Source of the DNA: Trichopria drosophilae
Taxonomy: Eukaryota > Arthropoda > Insecta > Hymenoptera > Diapriidae
DNA length: 64,000 bases
Direction of reading: 5' to 3'
NCBI GenBank assembly: GCA_030407085.1
Contig: CM059582.1
Coordinates: 30,207,001 to 30,271,000 of the forward strand
The notes beneath the pieces were generated by a model. The model was not told the origin of the DNA and did not search any database. It saw only the letters and a list, made by a program, of their open reading frames with translations. Every line of letters starts with the position of its first letter. Position 1 is the stretch's first letter. A program made the position numbers and the translations under genes. Shown piece after piece: positions 11,060-22,479 of the stretch.

Positions 11060-11870
11060 ACTATGGGGACACTTCACTAGGATATATAGAGGCCCATCCA
11101 AGAGGTCCGTTGAAGTATCGAGTGATTTTTACAGCTGTCGAGACTTTCATGCCGGCGCACTATCCGTGAGTTTCTTTTACATTTATGTGTGCATTCCATT
11201 CGCACAGTCATCAGGTGGATAGGTTGTTTTGACGAACCCGAAATCGAAACGGTAGCAGTCCATTTTATATTCCCCAACTGCCACCGAGGCACTTCTGCTA
11301 CATTTCTCGGTTATATTTCCGGACGTATTTACATAGGGCGTATACACATCACATGTTGGACGATTTCCATTGTTCGACTAAAAATGGAGCACCTGCTGGC
11401 CTCCTCTTCTCTTCTTCCCATTCACTTCGAACTTGTTCCTGCTGTCGCTCTCGTTGTGTCTATTTACCGTTTTGGTCTTTCTCTCACTCCTGACTCTCTC
11501 ATTTTGATCTACCATCCCTTTTACCCTACCGGTAACTACTTCTATCTATCCTTATCTTAGTCCCTTCCTTTACTACTTTTATACGTTTTCTCTGTCTATG
11601 CTCGTCTATGTTTATCGTATTTCCGCATTGTTGGCGAATTCTCGTCTCTTTGTATTTATACGTTACGTGATGCCATTGTTCTTTGGCATCTTCTACCATT
11701 ACTTACGCTATACTATTGTTCGTTTACGCATTCGAATCTTTATGTTTTTGGTGCCTCATTTTCTACCAGCTCCCCTCTCATTTTTCGAGCTGCCGAATAG
11801 TCCGACTTTCTCCGAAAATATAAATATACCACCCTCACTCTTATACTTACACCTGCACCTATAGACTTCG
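11060..11870 (+). other. Pyrimidine-rich unique stretch with open frames, no gene recognised
   Basis: A plus-strand frame is open from 11189 to 11560 (123 codons) and another from 11598 to 11864 (88 codons). The strand is rich in C and T, which removes stop codons on the plus strand and enriches Ser, Leu and Phe, so the openness is explained by composition. No domain or splice signal was found. A retroelement fragment on the minus strand was considered, but no reverse-transcriptase motif could be read. Confidence 0.3.
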
Positions 11871-13190
11871 AATACGATTGATGCGATTTTAATGGCCTGT
11901 TTATTTTGAAAACCAGCAGCTCCTCCGTTATTCTCTTTGGAAATATGCCGAGCTCACGGCAAAAAATGGAGAAAACAGAAAAAGTAGTTGCTGGGAAAAA
12001 GAAGGGATAAGTACGTGAAGAAACGTTGACACTCGGAAGCTTTCTATTACGTGTGATAGCGATAACAAGCACGCTGTTATAATGAGACAAATATATTCCG
12101 TTTCACATGAAAATGAACAAAACAAAATTACCATGTGAGTCTAATGTTGGTAAAAAGTCGATTATTCTAAAAACACTAAATGCATAGATAATATTTTAAC
12201 TTCCATTTATATCAAAGTATGCGAAGCTTTGCTAACCATTCCGAACTTAAAAATATTAGACTATTTTAGTAAGACCGCAAGTCCCGAAAAACTTAACCTA
12301 ACAGTATAGAAGGTCCGACACATTTTTTGTATATATCCACCTATTTCTTAGTATGCTATTTCGATTAATATGAGTAAAAATGATAATGAATTTAAAAAAT
12401 GACCAACATTTTTAGATTTATTTTGTAATAACACCATTTTTAAAAACAATGTTTGTCCGAAACGTTTTTTGCTTACTTTTATAGGAAACCTTTTAAAATC
12501 GTGTAATCGGATCTTCAACTTATAAATAATGAACACCTAAACTTATTCAACATTTTTGGAGATATAAATAGTAATATTTTAACATATGCGATTTTAATCA
12601 TTTATACAATAAAAGAAATTAAAACCATGCGTCTATATTCTGACTGATTTACACCAGTTTACCATGAATTCTTACGGCAGATTATAAAATGAAAATATGA
12701 TTAACAAACTGTTACCTATATCAGCAGTAGTAACAGTGGTCCAGTTTCTAATAGCCAGACAGTAGAAGGCATTTCTTAGGAGAAAAGTCCATATATTGAG
12801 ACTAAATATTTTGAATATCTTGTAAATATTGTTAATAATATTCAGATATAAAATAGTATGTCACATAACTACTATAGAAAATTAGGATGAGCCATAATGT
12901 AAGAAAAGACGTGAAATATTGCCCAACATGAACGAGGAGCAAACTTTAAACTAGAAGGAAATCCTTCAAGAAGAACGTAAACATTAAAATGAAATCGTTA
13001 ATTCCTCGCCAGTAAAATAAGATTCAATTGCGCATATAGCAACATCTTTAAATCTCTTATGACATTGATTTTTTCGTATTAATTTTACAATTAGATGTTG
13101 ATAAGCACAAAAAGTTACATGACGATGTTCAAGTTCGCAAAGTACACATAAACAAACATTTGAAATAAACTTTTTGCAGGTGAGTCTTTT
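11871..13190. other. AT-rich stretch with one isolated motif copy
   Basis: No gene is visible. A copy of the dispersed motif lies at 12726-12740 (CAGTAGTAACAGTGG, the reverse-complement orientation). The rest shows only AT-rich simple composition. Confidence 0.4.
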
Positions 13191-13203
13191 CCAATGTTCA
13201 CCA

Positions 13204-13685
13204 TTAAAAAATAACTAGTGATTATTGGCGTGTCTGACCGTAGCGACATTTACTACTTATTGTTATTACCCTGTTGCTTAAAATTATTGATTTTTAATAG
13301 AATGAACGTTGTTTCTGCAATTTTTATAATTCATTTTGCTACATGCCATTGCAACAAGACGGAATATTTATTGGAGATTAATAAATAACTGAACAGTGAT
13401 CTTGGACGCAGATTAACTTTTGAATTTAGGGTTTGGTACTAATTCAAATCCACCTTTATGTGGATACGTCGCATGGAATATAAATTAAAGGATCGAGGAT
13501 TTAATTTAAATTTTTTCGTATATATTGCATATACACACGAAGTAGAAATCGTTTCCATCAAGTCAAAGGCAGAACGCACTAATAAAATAAAATTTACCAT
13601 TTTTCGAGTAAAAAATTATAAACTTTCAACTTTAGCGTTAATTCTACCTTTCTCCTCAGTTTCCGTGATACGACGTCAATTTAAG
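13204..13685. repeat. Left arm of a large inverted repeat (partner 16285-16733)
   Basis: This arm of about 480 bp is the diverged reverse complement of 16285-16733. Shared landmarks in order are AATAACTAGTGA, TGTCTGACC, TACTACTTA, CCCTGTTGCTTAAAATTATT, ATTTATTGGAGATTAATAAA, TGGATACGTC..GGAATATAAATTAAAGGAT, CGAAGTAGAAATCGTTTC and ATACGACGTCAATTTAAG. The TGTCTGACC plus TACTACTTA section places it in the same dispersed family as the copies near 38.9, 43.4 and 46.5 kb. Small insertions and deletions separate the arms, so the duplication is not recent. A 76-codon frame (13458-13688) inside it is incidental. Confidence 0.85.
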
Positions 13686-13779
13686 TAGTTTCGTGCCTCT
13701 ATAAAAATTCCTTCGTTGATTTATTGGGCAACTAGTTCGGACGCCTGAAAAATTGATCACACTACAACAACTTGCATGA

Positions 13780-14360
13780 TTAGGTGGATTTGTTATTGAC
13801 AGCGATAGTCCCAATTAAGGTGCAGCAAAGTGCTGGTTCCAGTTTTTTCAAAATTTTCCGTTTTTCATTAAAAATACGTATCGCGAAGGTTTTTAATCGG
13901 CAGCACTTAGACGTTTGCGACAGGTCGGAGCCGCGGCTCGTGAGTGATAAACGACTTACACGTGTCGCACCAACCAGCAGTGCCTTCGTCGTCGCGTCCA
14001 CTGACGAGGGCTGCACCTGCTTTTCTCGTAAAGCTCGATATTACTTTACTGCGCTACCTGTTTTCAGTGCACTCGTCGTAAATAAACTTTACTGTATCGT
14101 CGATTTGGCCCGCTTTGACGTTAACTTCATCCCGGGCTCTATCGAGCCGCTCGGCCAAAGTTTGAACTTTCCCGCGGCCCCTGCCGCGCGCCAACGCCAC
14201 GCAGTTACCGGTTTCAGCTATACGAAATTGCTAGCGAAATTACTCGTGATTGGCCAAAGCCTCGGCTTTATTGTTGCTCGCCGTAATTGCCTGATTTCGC
14301 AGCAACTCTTTTACTTCGGGATTCGGTATGTGTATCGTTTACAGGGTGGCTAACCGCTTG
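13780..14360 (+). other. GC-rich island with a 189-codon open frame of unknown nature
   Basis: This island is markedly GC- and CpG-rich and lies between the arms of the large inverted repeat. The plus strand is open from 13784 to 14353 for 189 codons, and a 78-codon minus frame overlaps it (13780-14016). The predicted plus product is rich in Ala, Arg, Ser, Val and Leu, has no signal peptide, repeats or catalytic motif that I recognise, and no relative comes to mind. GC-rich DNA yields long frames by chance because stop codons are AT-rich. It could be an unrecognised exon, cargo of the inverted-repeat unit, or a conserved regulatory island. Confidence 0.3.
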
Positions 14361-14819
14361 TTTGCTTTGTTAGCTTACTCTTTGGGTTTTCGGAATGTAC
14401 GGACATAATTTGAAGCTTCGTTACTACTAGACCAATTTCTTTATCATGGACGTAATTACACAGTATAGACCGACAAATCCAAATTTTAAAATGTAGCTGT
14501 ATTCAAAAATATTGGAGTAGTTTATTGCATTGCTCAGTTACTAAACTCGATGTTTCTGTTTAGTACAAGACATACATAAATCGTATTCAAATAGATTTTA
14601 CTAGTTTCATTCTAAAACTGAAGATTACGCCCGTAATTTACGATGATAAAATGATTGATAAATGTAAGTGATTTTTGCTCTAGCAATTGAACCATTGAAC
14701 CAGACAATTCGGTTAAAACCATAATCAACATTTGGGAAAAGTTTTATTGATGTATTTTAATCCCTTGATATTTGCTCTAAAACGAAAGAATGTTTAAAAA
14801 ATTGTTATAGTGTGCAGCA

Positions 14820-15127
14820 CACTGGCCCTCCCCTTATTTTAACTCCTCTTATTTTAACTGCGTTCTTTATTTTAACTTTTTTCGTCTCTTATGTTAACTT
14901 CTTCCCCTCATGAGTTCCTCCACGATTTGCCATTTGAAAGTGGTCAAAAGAGTGCGGACTGCTGTTTGGGGTTGCGCATACACGCGAATAAGGACGCCAC
15001 TATATCTCCTTTCTCTGTTTTTATTCTCTCATACTGCCAGGGGTATGGATGAGGGGATGCGGTAAAATAAAGGAAGAAGCCGCCATCCTCCTTGACTCGA
15101 AAAGTTACAATAAGGGGAGGGCCACTG
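14820..15127. mobile_element. 308-bp MITE with 24-bp terminal inverted repeats
   Basis: The left end reads CACTGGCCCTCCCCTTATTT and continues to TTAAC; the right end is its reverse complement starting CAGTGGCCCTCCCCTTATTG. That gives 24-bp TIRs with two mismatches. Inside the left part TTATTTTAACT-like units recur about five times at 15-25-bp spacing (14834-14905). CAGTGGCC-type ends are compatible with hAT elements, but an 8-bp target duplication is not visible, so the superfamily is uncertain. The 71-codon minus frame inside (14944-15159) runs beyond the right end and is not a transposase. Confidence 0.65.
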
Positions 15128-15131
15128 TAAA

Positions 15132-15201
15132 CAGTAATCGAAGTAGTAACAGATCGCATTGTCTTATGTTCACATTATGAGACTGTTACTACTTATATCA
15201 C
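15132..15201. repeat. Paired inverted copy of the ACTGTTACTACTTA motif
   Basis: The left arm AGTAATCGAAGTAGTAACAG (15133-15152) faces the right arm GACTGTTACTACTTATATCA (15181-15200) across 28 bp. Both arms match the canonical pair seen at 37.1 and 50.7 kb. It begins 5 bp after the end of the 308-bp MITE. Confidence 0.75.
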
Positions 15202-15320
15202 TTAAATATGCTGTGTACAATCGGGTCTTCAACACCGTGCTTTTTAAACTTAATACAATTGAGGATTGAAATTACGTTTACACTCGAGCATAATCTATTT
15301 TGCTTAATATACAAGGAGAG

Positions 15321-16130
15321 AAGTTCCTCTTCCAAAATTGGATTATAGGCTTAGAATTTGATTGGCAAGCATCGAAGATTCGAAAAAAAATCGCAATGAC
15401 TGGATCCTTCTTAAAGTTATGTTAACCAGTTAACGATCATATTGAAGTTATTTTTTAGCTCTACAATTTACATCCGAGGTTCTTAGACTTACATTGAATA
15501 TTTCTCTTGTTATAGCCATAAAAAGGGTGAAAAATGCCAATTTTTGCGATTTTTCTCATTCAACGTTTTTCGCTAAACAGCTAGCGAAATATCACAATAA
15601 AGAAGTTGTAGGTCGTAACAAATGGAACAATTTGATCCATAATCGGAAGCGATTCTATAAAATTTAAACCCACAGGGAATATTTTAATGTCGCAGAATTG
15701 ACGAAAAACGCCTTGGTATTCGCTAAAGTCGTTTTTCGCCAATCCCATGACATTAAAAGGCTCCTGGTGGTTTTAATTTTTATTGAATCACATCGTATTA
15801 AGGGTTAAATTATTCGTTTTTTCAAGGCCTACATCTTCTTCCTATGTGATATTTCGTTAGCTGTTTAGCGAAAAAAGTTAAATGCAAAAAAATGAAAAAT
15901 CGTCATTTCCCCCCCCCCCCTTTCTGGTTGTAACAAAAGAAATATTCATGGTAGGTCAAAGATCCTCAAATGAATTATAGAGCTTGAAAATATCTTTAAT
16001 ATGGACTTTCACTAATTAACATAACTTCAAAAAGAACCGAGTTATATCAAAAATCGTGATTTTTTTTCGAAACTTCGATGGCTCGTCAATCAAATTTGAA
16101 GCGTCAGATCCAATTTTGGAAAAGGAACTT
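15321..16130. mobile_element. 810-bp near-complete palindrome (foldback element)
   Basis: The two halves, 15321-15712 and 15729-16130, are diverged reverse complements separated by only about 16 bp. Landmarks shared by the arms include AAGTTCC..TCCAAAATTGGAT at the outside, CTTCTTAAAGTTATGTTAA versus its partner near 16020, TTTTTCGCTAAACAGCTAGC versus its partner near 15860, and CGAAAAACG at the tip. A run of about thirteen C residues at 15909-15921 is present in the right arm only. No ORF of note is present. Target duplications and superfamily could not be settled. It lies inside the 13.2-16.7 kb inverted repeat. Confidence 0.8.
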
Positions 16131-16284
16131 TCGGTTCAGTTTTTCATCACTTATCTCCTAGTAAACAGAGTGTCATAGGTGGTGTTCCACGGAGTATAAT
16201 AATAATCCCTAACAGCATTTAGCAAAATTACCTGTTTTTGGCCATCCCCCACTTCGGGAGATTTTCTCCACCACATCTTATTCA

Positions 16285-16733
16285 CTTAAATTGACGTCGT
16301 ATCATGAAAACTGGTAAGGTAGAATTAACTGTTAAGTTGAAAGTTTGTAATTTTTCGGTCGAAAAGTGATAAATTTTATTTGAGTATTGAAACGATTTCT
16401 ACTTCGGGTGTAGATGCAATATATAAAAAAAATTAAATCAAATACTCTATCCTTTAATTTACATTCCATGGGATATATTCACATACAAGTGGATTTGAAT
16501 TAGTAATAAACCCTAAATTCAAAACTTAGTCTGCGCCAAAGATCACTATTCAGTTATTTATTAATCTCCAATAAATATTCCACCTTGTTGCAATAGCATG
16601 TAGCATAAAATTATAAAAATTTCAGAAACGACGTTTATTCTATTTGCAATCAATAATTTTAAGCAACAGGGTACTAAGTAGTAACTGCCACTATGGTCAG
16701 ACATGTCAATATTCACTAGTTATTTTTTCCCAT
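16285..16733. repeat. Right arm of the large inverted repeat (partner 13204-13685)
   Basis: This is the reverse-complement partner of the arm at 13204-13685. It includes TAAGTAGTAACTGCC followed by TGGTCAGACATG near its outer end, the same motif and TGTCTGACC header as in the partner. The two arms and the roughly 2.6 kb between them form one inverted unit of about 3.5 kb. Confidence 0.85.
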
Positions 16734-16799
16734 ATAACTACTTGGATTTTTTATTTAGTACAAATAATCGGCTGTATTAATACAAGGTCATTTGAAATG

Positions 16800-18240
16800 T
16801 ATAAAAATTAATTAATGTGACAAATAGTTAGACATCACCAACTTTCGGAATGAACGAATCTCTATCGATTATTGAAAATCACATATCGGGTCTTGTTTTC
16901 TTTCCGTTCTTGAAATATTGAAATTTCATTATAGAATCAAAGCTCGCGTAGCGATAAATACGATGCGAAACGATCGCGTTAGGATCCAATAACAACGAAG
17001 ATCGCAATAGAAATAAAAAAAACATTAACAATCCGTATCTACTTCATACCTGTGTTTCCCAGCGTGAAAATGGAATTGCAATGAAAAAGCGTCCATTATT
17101 ACCTATAAATCGCGTGAACAAAGGGCGTAAAAAATATCGTTCGTCTACCGCCATAAAGCGAGCAAAAGGAAGAAGATTGGGCGAATTTGAAAGTGGGGGT
17201 GGTAAATGAGAAACGAGTAGATTGTCTTTACAGGATCCGTCGTGTCGGAAAGTGGAATCGTACAAGCTCGTATAAATCGAACGACCGTTATTCAGAAAAT
17301 AACTCGTCGAAGTACGAATGCCTACGGCTAATACTCGTGTATTTATGTATACTATAAGTTATGCGGTGAATGATTGTACGTTGGAAATATAGCATCGCAT
17401 ATATACGTCATTTATACGAGAGGAGCAGATCTAAACGTCACCCACTTTTGCTCGAAGTACAACGTCCTGCGACAGTCACGATGGTAGAGAATACAATCGT
17501 ATCATATGCTCCAAATGCTGACATGCGGGAAAGAGTTTAAAATAATACGTGTATACGTTGAATAGTCTCTTATGTATGCATATGTTGATAATTCTTGATA
17601 AATTCTGTGTGATGTACGCTGTCGGAGAGATGAATTTTGTTATAGTAAAAATAAATTTTAAAGACATTTTTATTATTAAGTAAAATGTGACCCCGAAATG
17701 GCATAAATCCGATAAATTAACAATACCTTTTTTTATTTATGGACACCATAGTTCAGAAAATATTTTGAATTTGTAAACTCCATTTTTTCTTTCAAATAAC
17801 AGTGACGCTAATATGAAGATCTTGAAAAAAAACTTTAAAATCTTGTGCAGAACTGAAAGGGTGCAAAGTTTTTTTATAATATGAAAATGTAAAATTCTTT
17901 AACAAAACATATTTCATTTAATTCAATAAGTAGTGAATAAGACAAAAAAAACACATGGGTAATTCCGCGATAATTTACATATTTGACATTTAAAAACATT
18001 TTTTTTATCAATTAATCACGGTTATTTCAAGAAATGAAATGACTCTAAAAATAGTCAACTTAACTATTTTTTTACCTCCTTACTCGCATTCGAAAATTGA
18101 CAAAAATCACATAAAGAATTTTGGGATAATGTGCCAGTTATCTGAATGGATGAACTAATGTATATTCTGATGGCTACTACCGATTAATTGCTACGATATC
18201 AATTTCTTTTATATATAATTCGTAAATTGATTCCCAGCTT
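16800..18240. other. No gene seen
   Basis: The sequence is mostly AT-rich with a slightly GC-richer part at 16880-17480. Minus-strand frames of 63-73 codons there (17044-17265, 17476-17667) show no motif. No repeat partner was found. Confidence 0.4.
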
Positions 18241-18261
18241 TAAATTTATTAATATGCTGTG

Positions 18262-18640
18262 TCCGTTCTTATGGAAATCGATCGAAATCACTTCGAACTT
18301 GGTACTTATTTTTTTGTTTAGTTACTGCTTATAAATTTCGTGTTTGGGATCCGCCATTTTTAATTTTTGAAACTAACTTCAATCTCGGAATAGCGAGCCC
18401 AAAAACCTCCGGGTACTAAAGTTTGAAGTAATTTCGATCGATTTCCATAAATTTGTTCTCCATGTTGGATCCGTCATTTTGGATTTCGAAAAACTAACTT
18501 AAAATTTGGAATCAGTGACTTTAAACCCCCAAGTTTAAAGTGATTTCATTCTAGTGAGTCGATTGAGTACACGCGACTATGATTTTAAACAAAAACCGAC
18601 TTTAGTAGCCATTTTTGAGCCGTCATTTTGAAAAAATTTT
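18262..18640. repeat. Duplicated GGATCCGCCATTTT repeat with inverted edges
   Basis: TTATGGAAATCGATCGAAAT (18270-18289) reappears inverted as ATTTCGATCGATTTCCATAA (18432-18451). Between them is a module beginning GGATCCGCCATTTTTAATTT (18349), repeated at 18470 as GGATCCGTCATTTTGGATTT, each followed by AACTAACTT and a GGAAT(C)AG segment. A further partial unit with GCCGTCATTTTGAAAAA is near 18620. Similar GCCATTTTGAA words occur in the 4.9, 30.9 and 53.4-53.9 kb repeats, so this is part of a broader dispersed family of unknown class. Confidence 0.6.
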
Positions 18641-18699
18641 TGTTTCATTACTTTAATTTTCCAGTTCAAATATTTTTGACTTGAAATTTATACCTATCT

Positions 18700-20840
18700 G
18701 AAATATTCGAATACGGGTAATGAGACAAAAGTTACAATAAATGAAAAGACAACCTAAAAAAATTGTGATATTTGTTAAATAAATGCTTGCAGTTTGTTTA
18801 TTTTTTAATTTGCAGCAATTTGGGATACATCATTCGAAAGAGCGGAGTTTGGGCAGTAAAAAACGTCAATTCCGAAATTTGTTTCCTTGCCTTTTAATAC
18901 AAAAAATTTTAATATAAACCTTCTTCTCGCCAAAATTTAACATACGAATATTGACCCTCCGACGATTGTATCAGATCGGAATATTTTGTAATTATAATTC
19001 AATACTAATTATTGTTGATCTATTTTAGTATCTGCTAGCTATAGTACCAACTATCAGCGTTTAACTAATACGTCGAATTTTGTTTATGAAACAAAATTTG
19101 ACTTTAAAATTCTATGTTCTATGATTGTTCCACAATAGCTGGTGTTTATTTTTATTCCTTAATATTATTCGTTGGATTGATAACTTAGTTCGTTAGACTC
19201 ATAAATATCTTTGAATTCGTATCCAATGGTAGCGATGAGATAACCTAAAATAATCTACACTGAAGCAATATAATCAGAATTATGTTACGATTTGAAGAAA
19301 ATGAAAATGGATAACCATTACAAGAAAGTACTATTTATAGCTCAAACAATTGTAAGTGTTTTATATGAAAACAATACAATATATATCAATAGCTTTTAAA
19401 AATTACAATATTAATCGGAGGTTAATACGCAGATTATTTAATGAACTCTAATATAAATGAAATTGCATAAATTCATCAAGTTTGTATCTTTAATTAGTAA
19501 ACAACTAAATTAAACAAATTAAACTGTATCGCTGTTTCATTTTCGTAAACAGATATACATTAAGAATACCTTTATTGATTTAACTTTACCACAAAATAGC
19601 GTTTAATGTCAAAAGACAAATTCAGCATAATATATTTAAATAATACTAAAATGTATGTACTGTAAAACAAAGTATTTTGTATATTATGTAGAAATATATA
19701 TTAGATACATGCATTGTATATAACAGGAAACGTTATCTAAGAAATATTTATCACAGATATTCTTAACGGACTTTACTAAGTAAATGCGTCATTGTTTCCA
19801 CATCTCTATTTGTTGCAACTGCACTATACTTTCATATTTCAATTTTATATACCCGGTCGGCTCCGTCGAGAGCTACTTGGACGATGATATAATAGCAGGA
19901 AAACTTGAAGCTTTTTATGGATCCTTAATGGCTGTTTCCGCCGGATAAAATAGTTCTTTTTAATAGGCTGCCAGGTTTTAAAATATCAAGGATGATAAAT
20001 GCAATTAGAACAGATATATTTCACGTTTATCATCAAAGTGATATAACAAATAGATATGTGTTGCATTTGAGTTTGCAACGAATTTTTAATATCTTATAAT
20101 CATTAATTATATAACATGATTCTCTACAGATATTCATAAAAAATTAATATTATTAATTTCCTCTCCAGCCTCTGTTGTTATAATTTACAATCAGCTCTTT
20201 TCATGTACAAATTACAAACACAATTAAATAACTAAAATAAACAAGAAGCCTAGATAAAACACATTAAAAAATCCTGATAATATCTTACATTAAAGGCTAC
20301 AAAATGCAATTGAATATCAAATGAAAAAGAAAATAGAATGAACTAATATAATTCAGAAGCATTCAACTTTTATAAATCACAAAACAGTAACGTCAATACG
20401 TGAATTGTTTTGGATCTCAACAGAATGCAAAATAATTAATAACATTATTACATATTGTGCATTCACCACCGTTGATATATTTGGACACTTTATTGGCTGT
20501 TAATATCTTCGGTATTACCGAAATAACTATTATCTTTATTACCACCATTACTTTATACGTTTATTACACTCTCATTACAGTGTACTTATACGCTATTATA
20601 TTATTATCATTACTTTCACCATGTTAGGCTAGAATAACGACCGATCTCTGCTCCTTTCATTTAATGCAAAGAAAATATTGTAATTTCGTTAATATGCATA
20701 TATAAAATGTTTATTAGAGTACAACTTTTATGAAACAACATTATTTGGTTAAAATACTGAAAATAGTGCATGTGCTAATAATATTTTTAGCGTAATAATT
20801 ACAATATTAACATTAAATGTTAGTTAAACCTTTTCTTGAA
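18700..20840. other. Very AT-rich stretch, nothing recognised
   Basis: No coding frame, RNA gene or repeat partner could be supported over this 2.1 kb. Short homopolymer-like A/T runs are frequent. Confidence 0.45.
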
Positions 20841-20847
20841 ATAAACA

Positions 20848-21072
20848 GTCGACAGGTCAAAAAACCGACAATCAAGAAACTGATATTCAAAAAAACCGAC
20901 AGGCAAAAAGCTGACGCGTCAAATGGGCGACAATTGAAAAGCCGACAATAAAAAAAGTGACACTTCAAAAATTGACTACCCGCTTCTCGATGTATCTATT
21001 TTTTGTGTCGGCTTTTTTAATATCGGTATTTTGACTGTCGGCTTTTTGATTTGTCGGTTTTTCGACCGACAC
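20848..21072. repeat. Array of 14-16-bp CGACA..CAAAA units with inverted second half
   Basis: About eight degenerate units of the form CGACAxxTCAAAAAAC follow one another on the plus strand from 20848 to about 20985. After about 30 bp of other sequence, four or five units appear in the opposite orientation (GTCGGCTTTTTxA) up to 21072. The whole could fold into a long imperfect hairpin. No gene is encoded. A second array of the same design lies at 22326-22474. Confidence 0.75.
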
Positions 21073-22325
21073 CCCAAATATTTTGATTAGTTGTAATGTC
21101 GGAAATAAGTATTTATTTATTTTGAAAATTTCCATCATAAACATGAAAATATATTAATAATTCTCTAAATTTATAACAGTACGTTAAATAACACGTTAAA
21201 ATATCACTATTTTAATAATTACTTATGAAATAAGTTCCACGACTCCATGGAAATGTGTTCATTCTGCATTGTAATCAGTACTTATAACATTTGTACATTT
21301 TGCCATTATTTAGAATAAAATTACATGAACATCTTTGGAATATTTTGAGTAATTGAACAATTATATATTATTAAGTAAAAAGGTCGTTTTTCTATGAATT
21401 ATTGTATACAGTATATATGCGTATGACAAATGATTCTTCAAAAAATATTGCTCTTTGAAAAATATTTTTTCAGTGATCCTATATTATTATATTATTATCT
21501 CAGCAAGAGATGAGGGTCAAGAAGAACGGTTTATGATCACAGACAATGCGTTGGGCAGTCTAATAACGTGAACAAATGTATAAAACATTGGGACTTTAAT
21601 AAATGGGAATTAATTTTTTGAGATACATATTTAATCTGTTTTTGATCTATTTATATATACACGCAATTGCGATAGCACTGCATGGATTCAAATTATATCA
21701 GATTTCGATCAGAATAGGACCAGTTTCTTATAGTCATCTAATCAAATTCAACTTAGGTTGCTTCAGACGACAACAACTAATTGGACATGATCCGTTTCAA
21801 ATTGGACCAAAATGCGGAACTAATCGGGTATAAAATATAATTTGACTCATTTAGATCTGAAAAATTTTAAATTTTGATCCACTTTGAACCAAATTATTAT
21901 ATCGGATAAAATGTTTAAATATTTTATATTATTATAGGAGAACAAATTTCATTAAATAATAAAAATAGCATTTGAAAGTTTCGGGACGATGATATGCAAA
22001 TTTATGGAAGAGCAAAATCACAATCGTGTGGTGCAATAACAGCAGAAAAGAAATTACATTTTATTATTATTTATTTGATGCATTTTTTGATAATGTAGAA
22101 CGTTTTTAATTTGACCTCGTTTTATGGAGATTTGGCTAAAACTATCAACAAATTCATTCAATCGTTAGTAACGTTAGTTGCTAATACTAAGGTACGTTGA
22201 TTTTTAAAAAGGACGAATTTTTTTACCGTTACATCCATGAAAGTACCTTGTTTTGAAAAGTTCAAATAAATTTTAAATAAAATCATGAAATAGACAATAG
22301 TGGAATATGGGTGTACATAAAAAAC

Positions 22326-22474
22326 CCGACAAATCACAAAATATACTCTTCAAAAACCGGACATTTCACAAAACAAACATTCCATAACTAGGCATTTAAA
22401 AAAACAGGCTTTCAAAATATGTGTGCGTTTTTGAATGTCGGGTTTTTGAAATCTCTGTTTCATGATTTGTCGAC
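22326..22474. repeat. Second CGACA..CAAAA array with inverted half
   Basis: Units starting CGACAAATCACAAAA, CGGACATTTCACAAAAC and GGCATTTAAAAAAAC are followed by inverted units GTTTTTGAATGTCGGGTTTT and CATGATTTGTCG. The outermost units are reverse complements of each other (CGACAAATCA and TGATTTGTCG). It is the same architecture as the array at 20.85 kb, with more decay. Confidence 0.65.
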
Positions 22475-22479
22475 TTTAA

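Noticed and set aside
11189..11864. Plus-strand frames of 123 and 88 codons
   Set aside because: C/T-rich composition explains the lack of stops; no domain, splice site or repeat origin supports a gene.
15905..15925. Poly-C run as a possible assembly artefact or regulatory tract
   Set aside because: It lies within one arm of a palindrome and is more simply a slippage expansion; nothing else supports an artefact.
20848..22474. CGACA..CAAAA arrays as a CRISPR array
   Set aside because: Units are contiguous and degenerate with no unique spacers, the arrays contain inverted halves, and the genome is eukaryotic.
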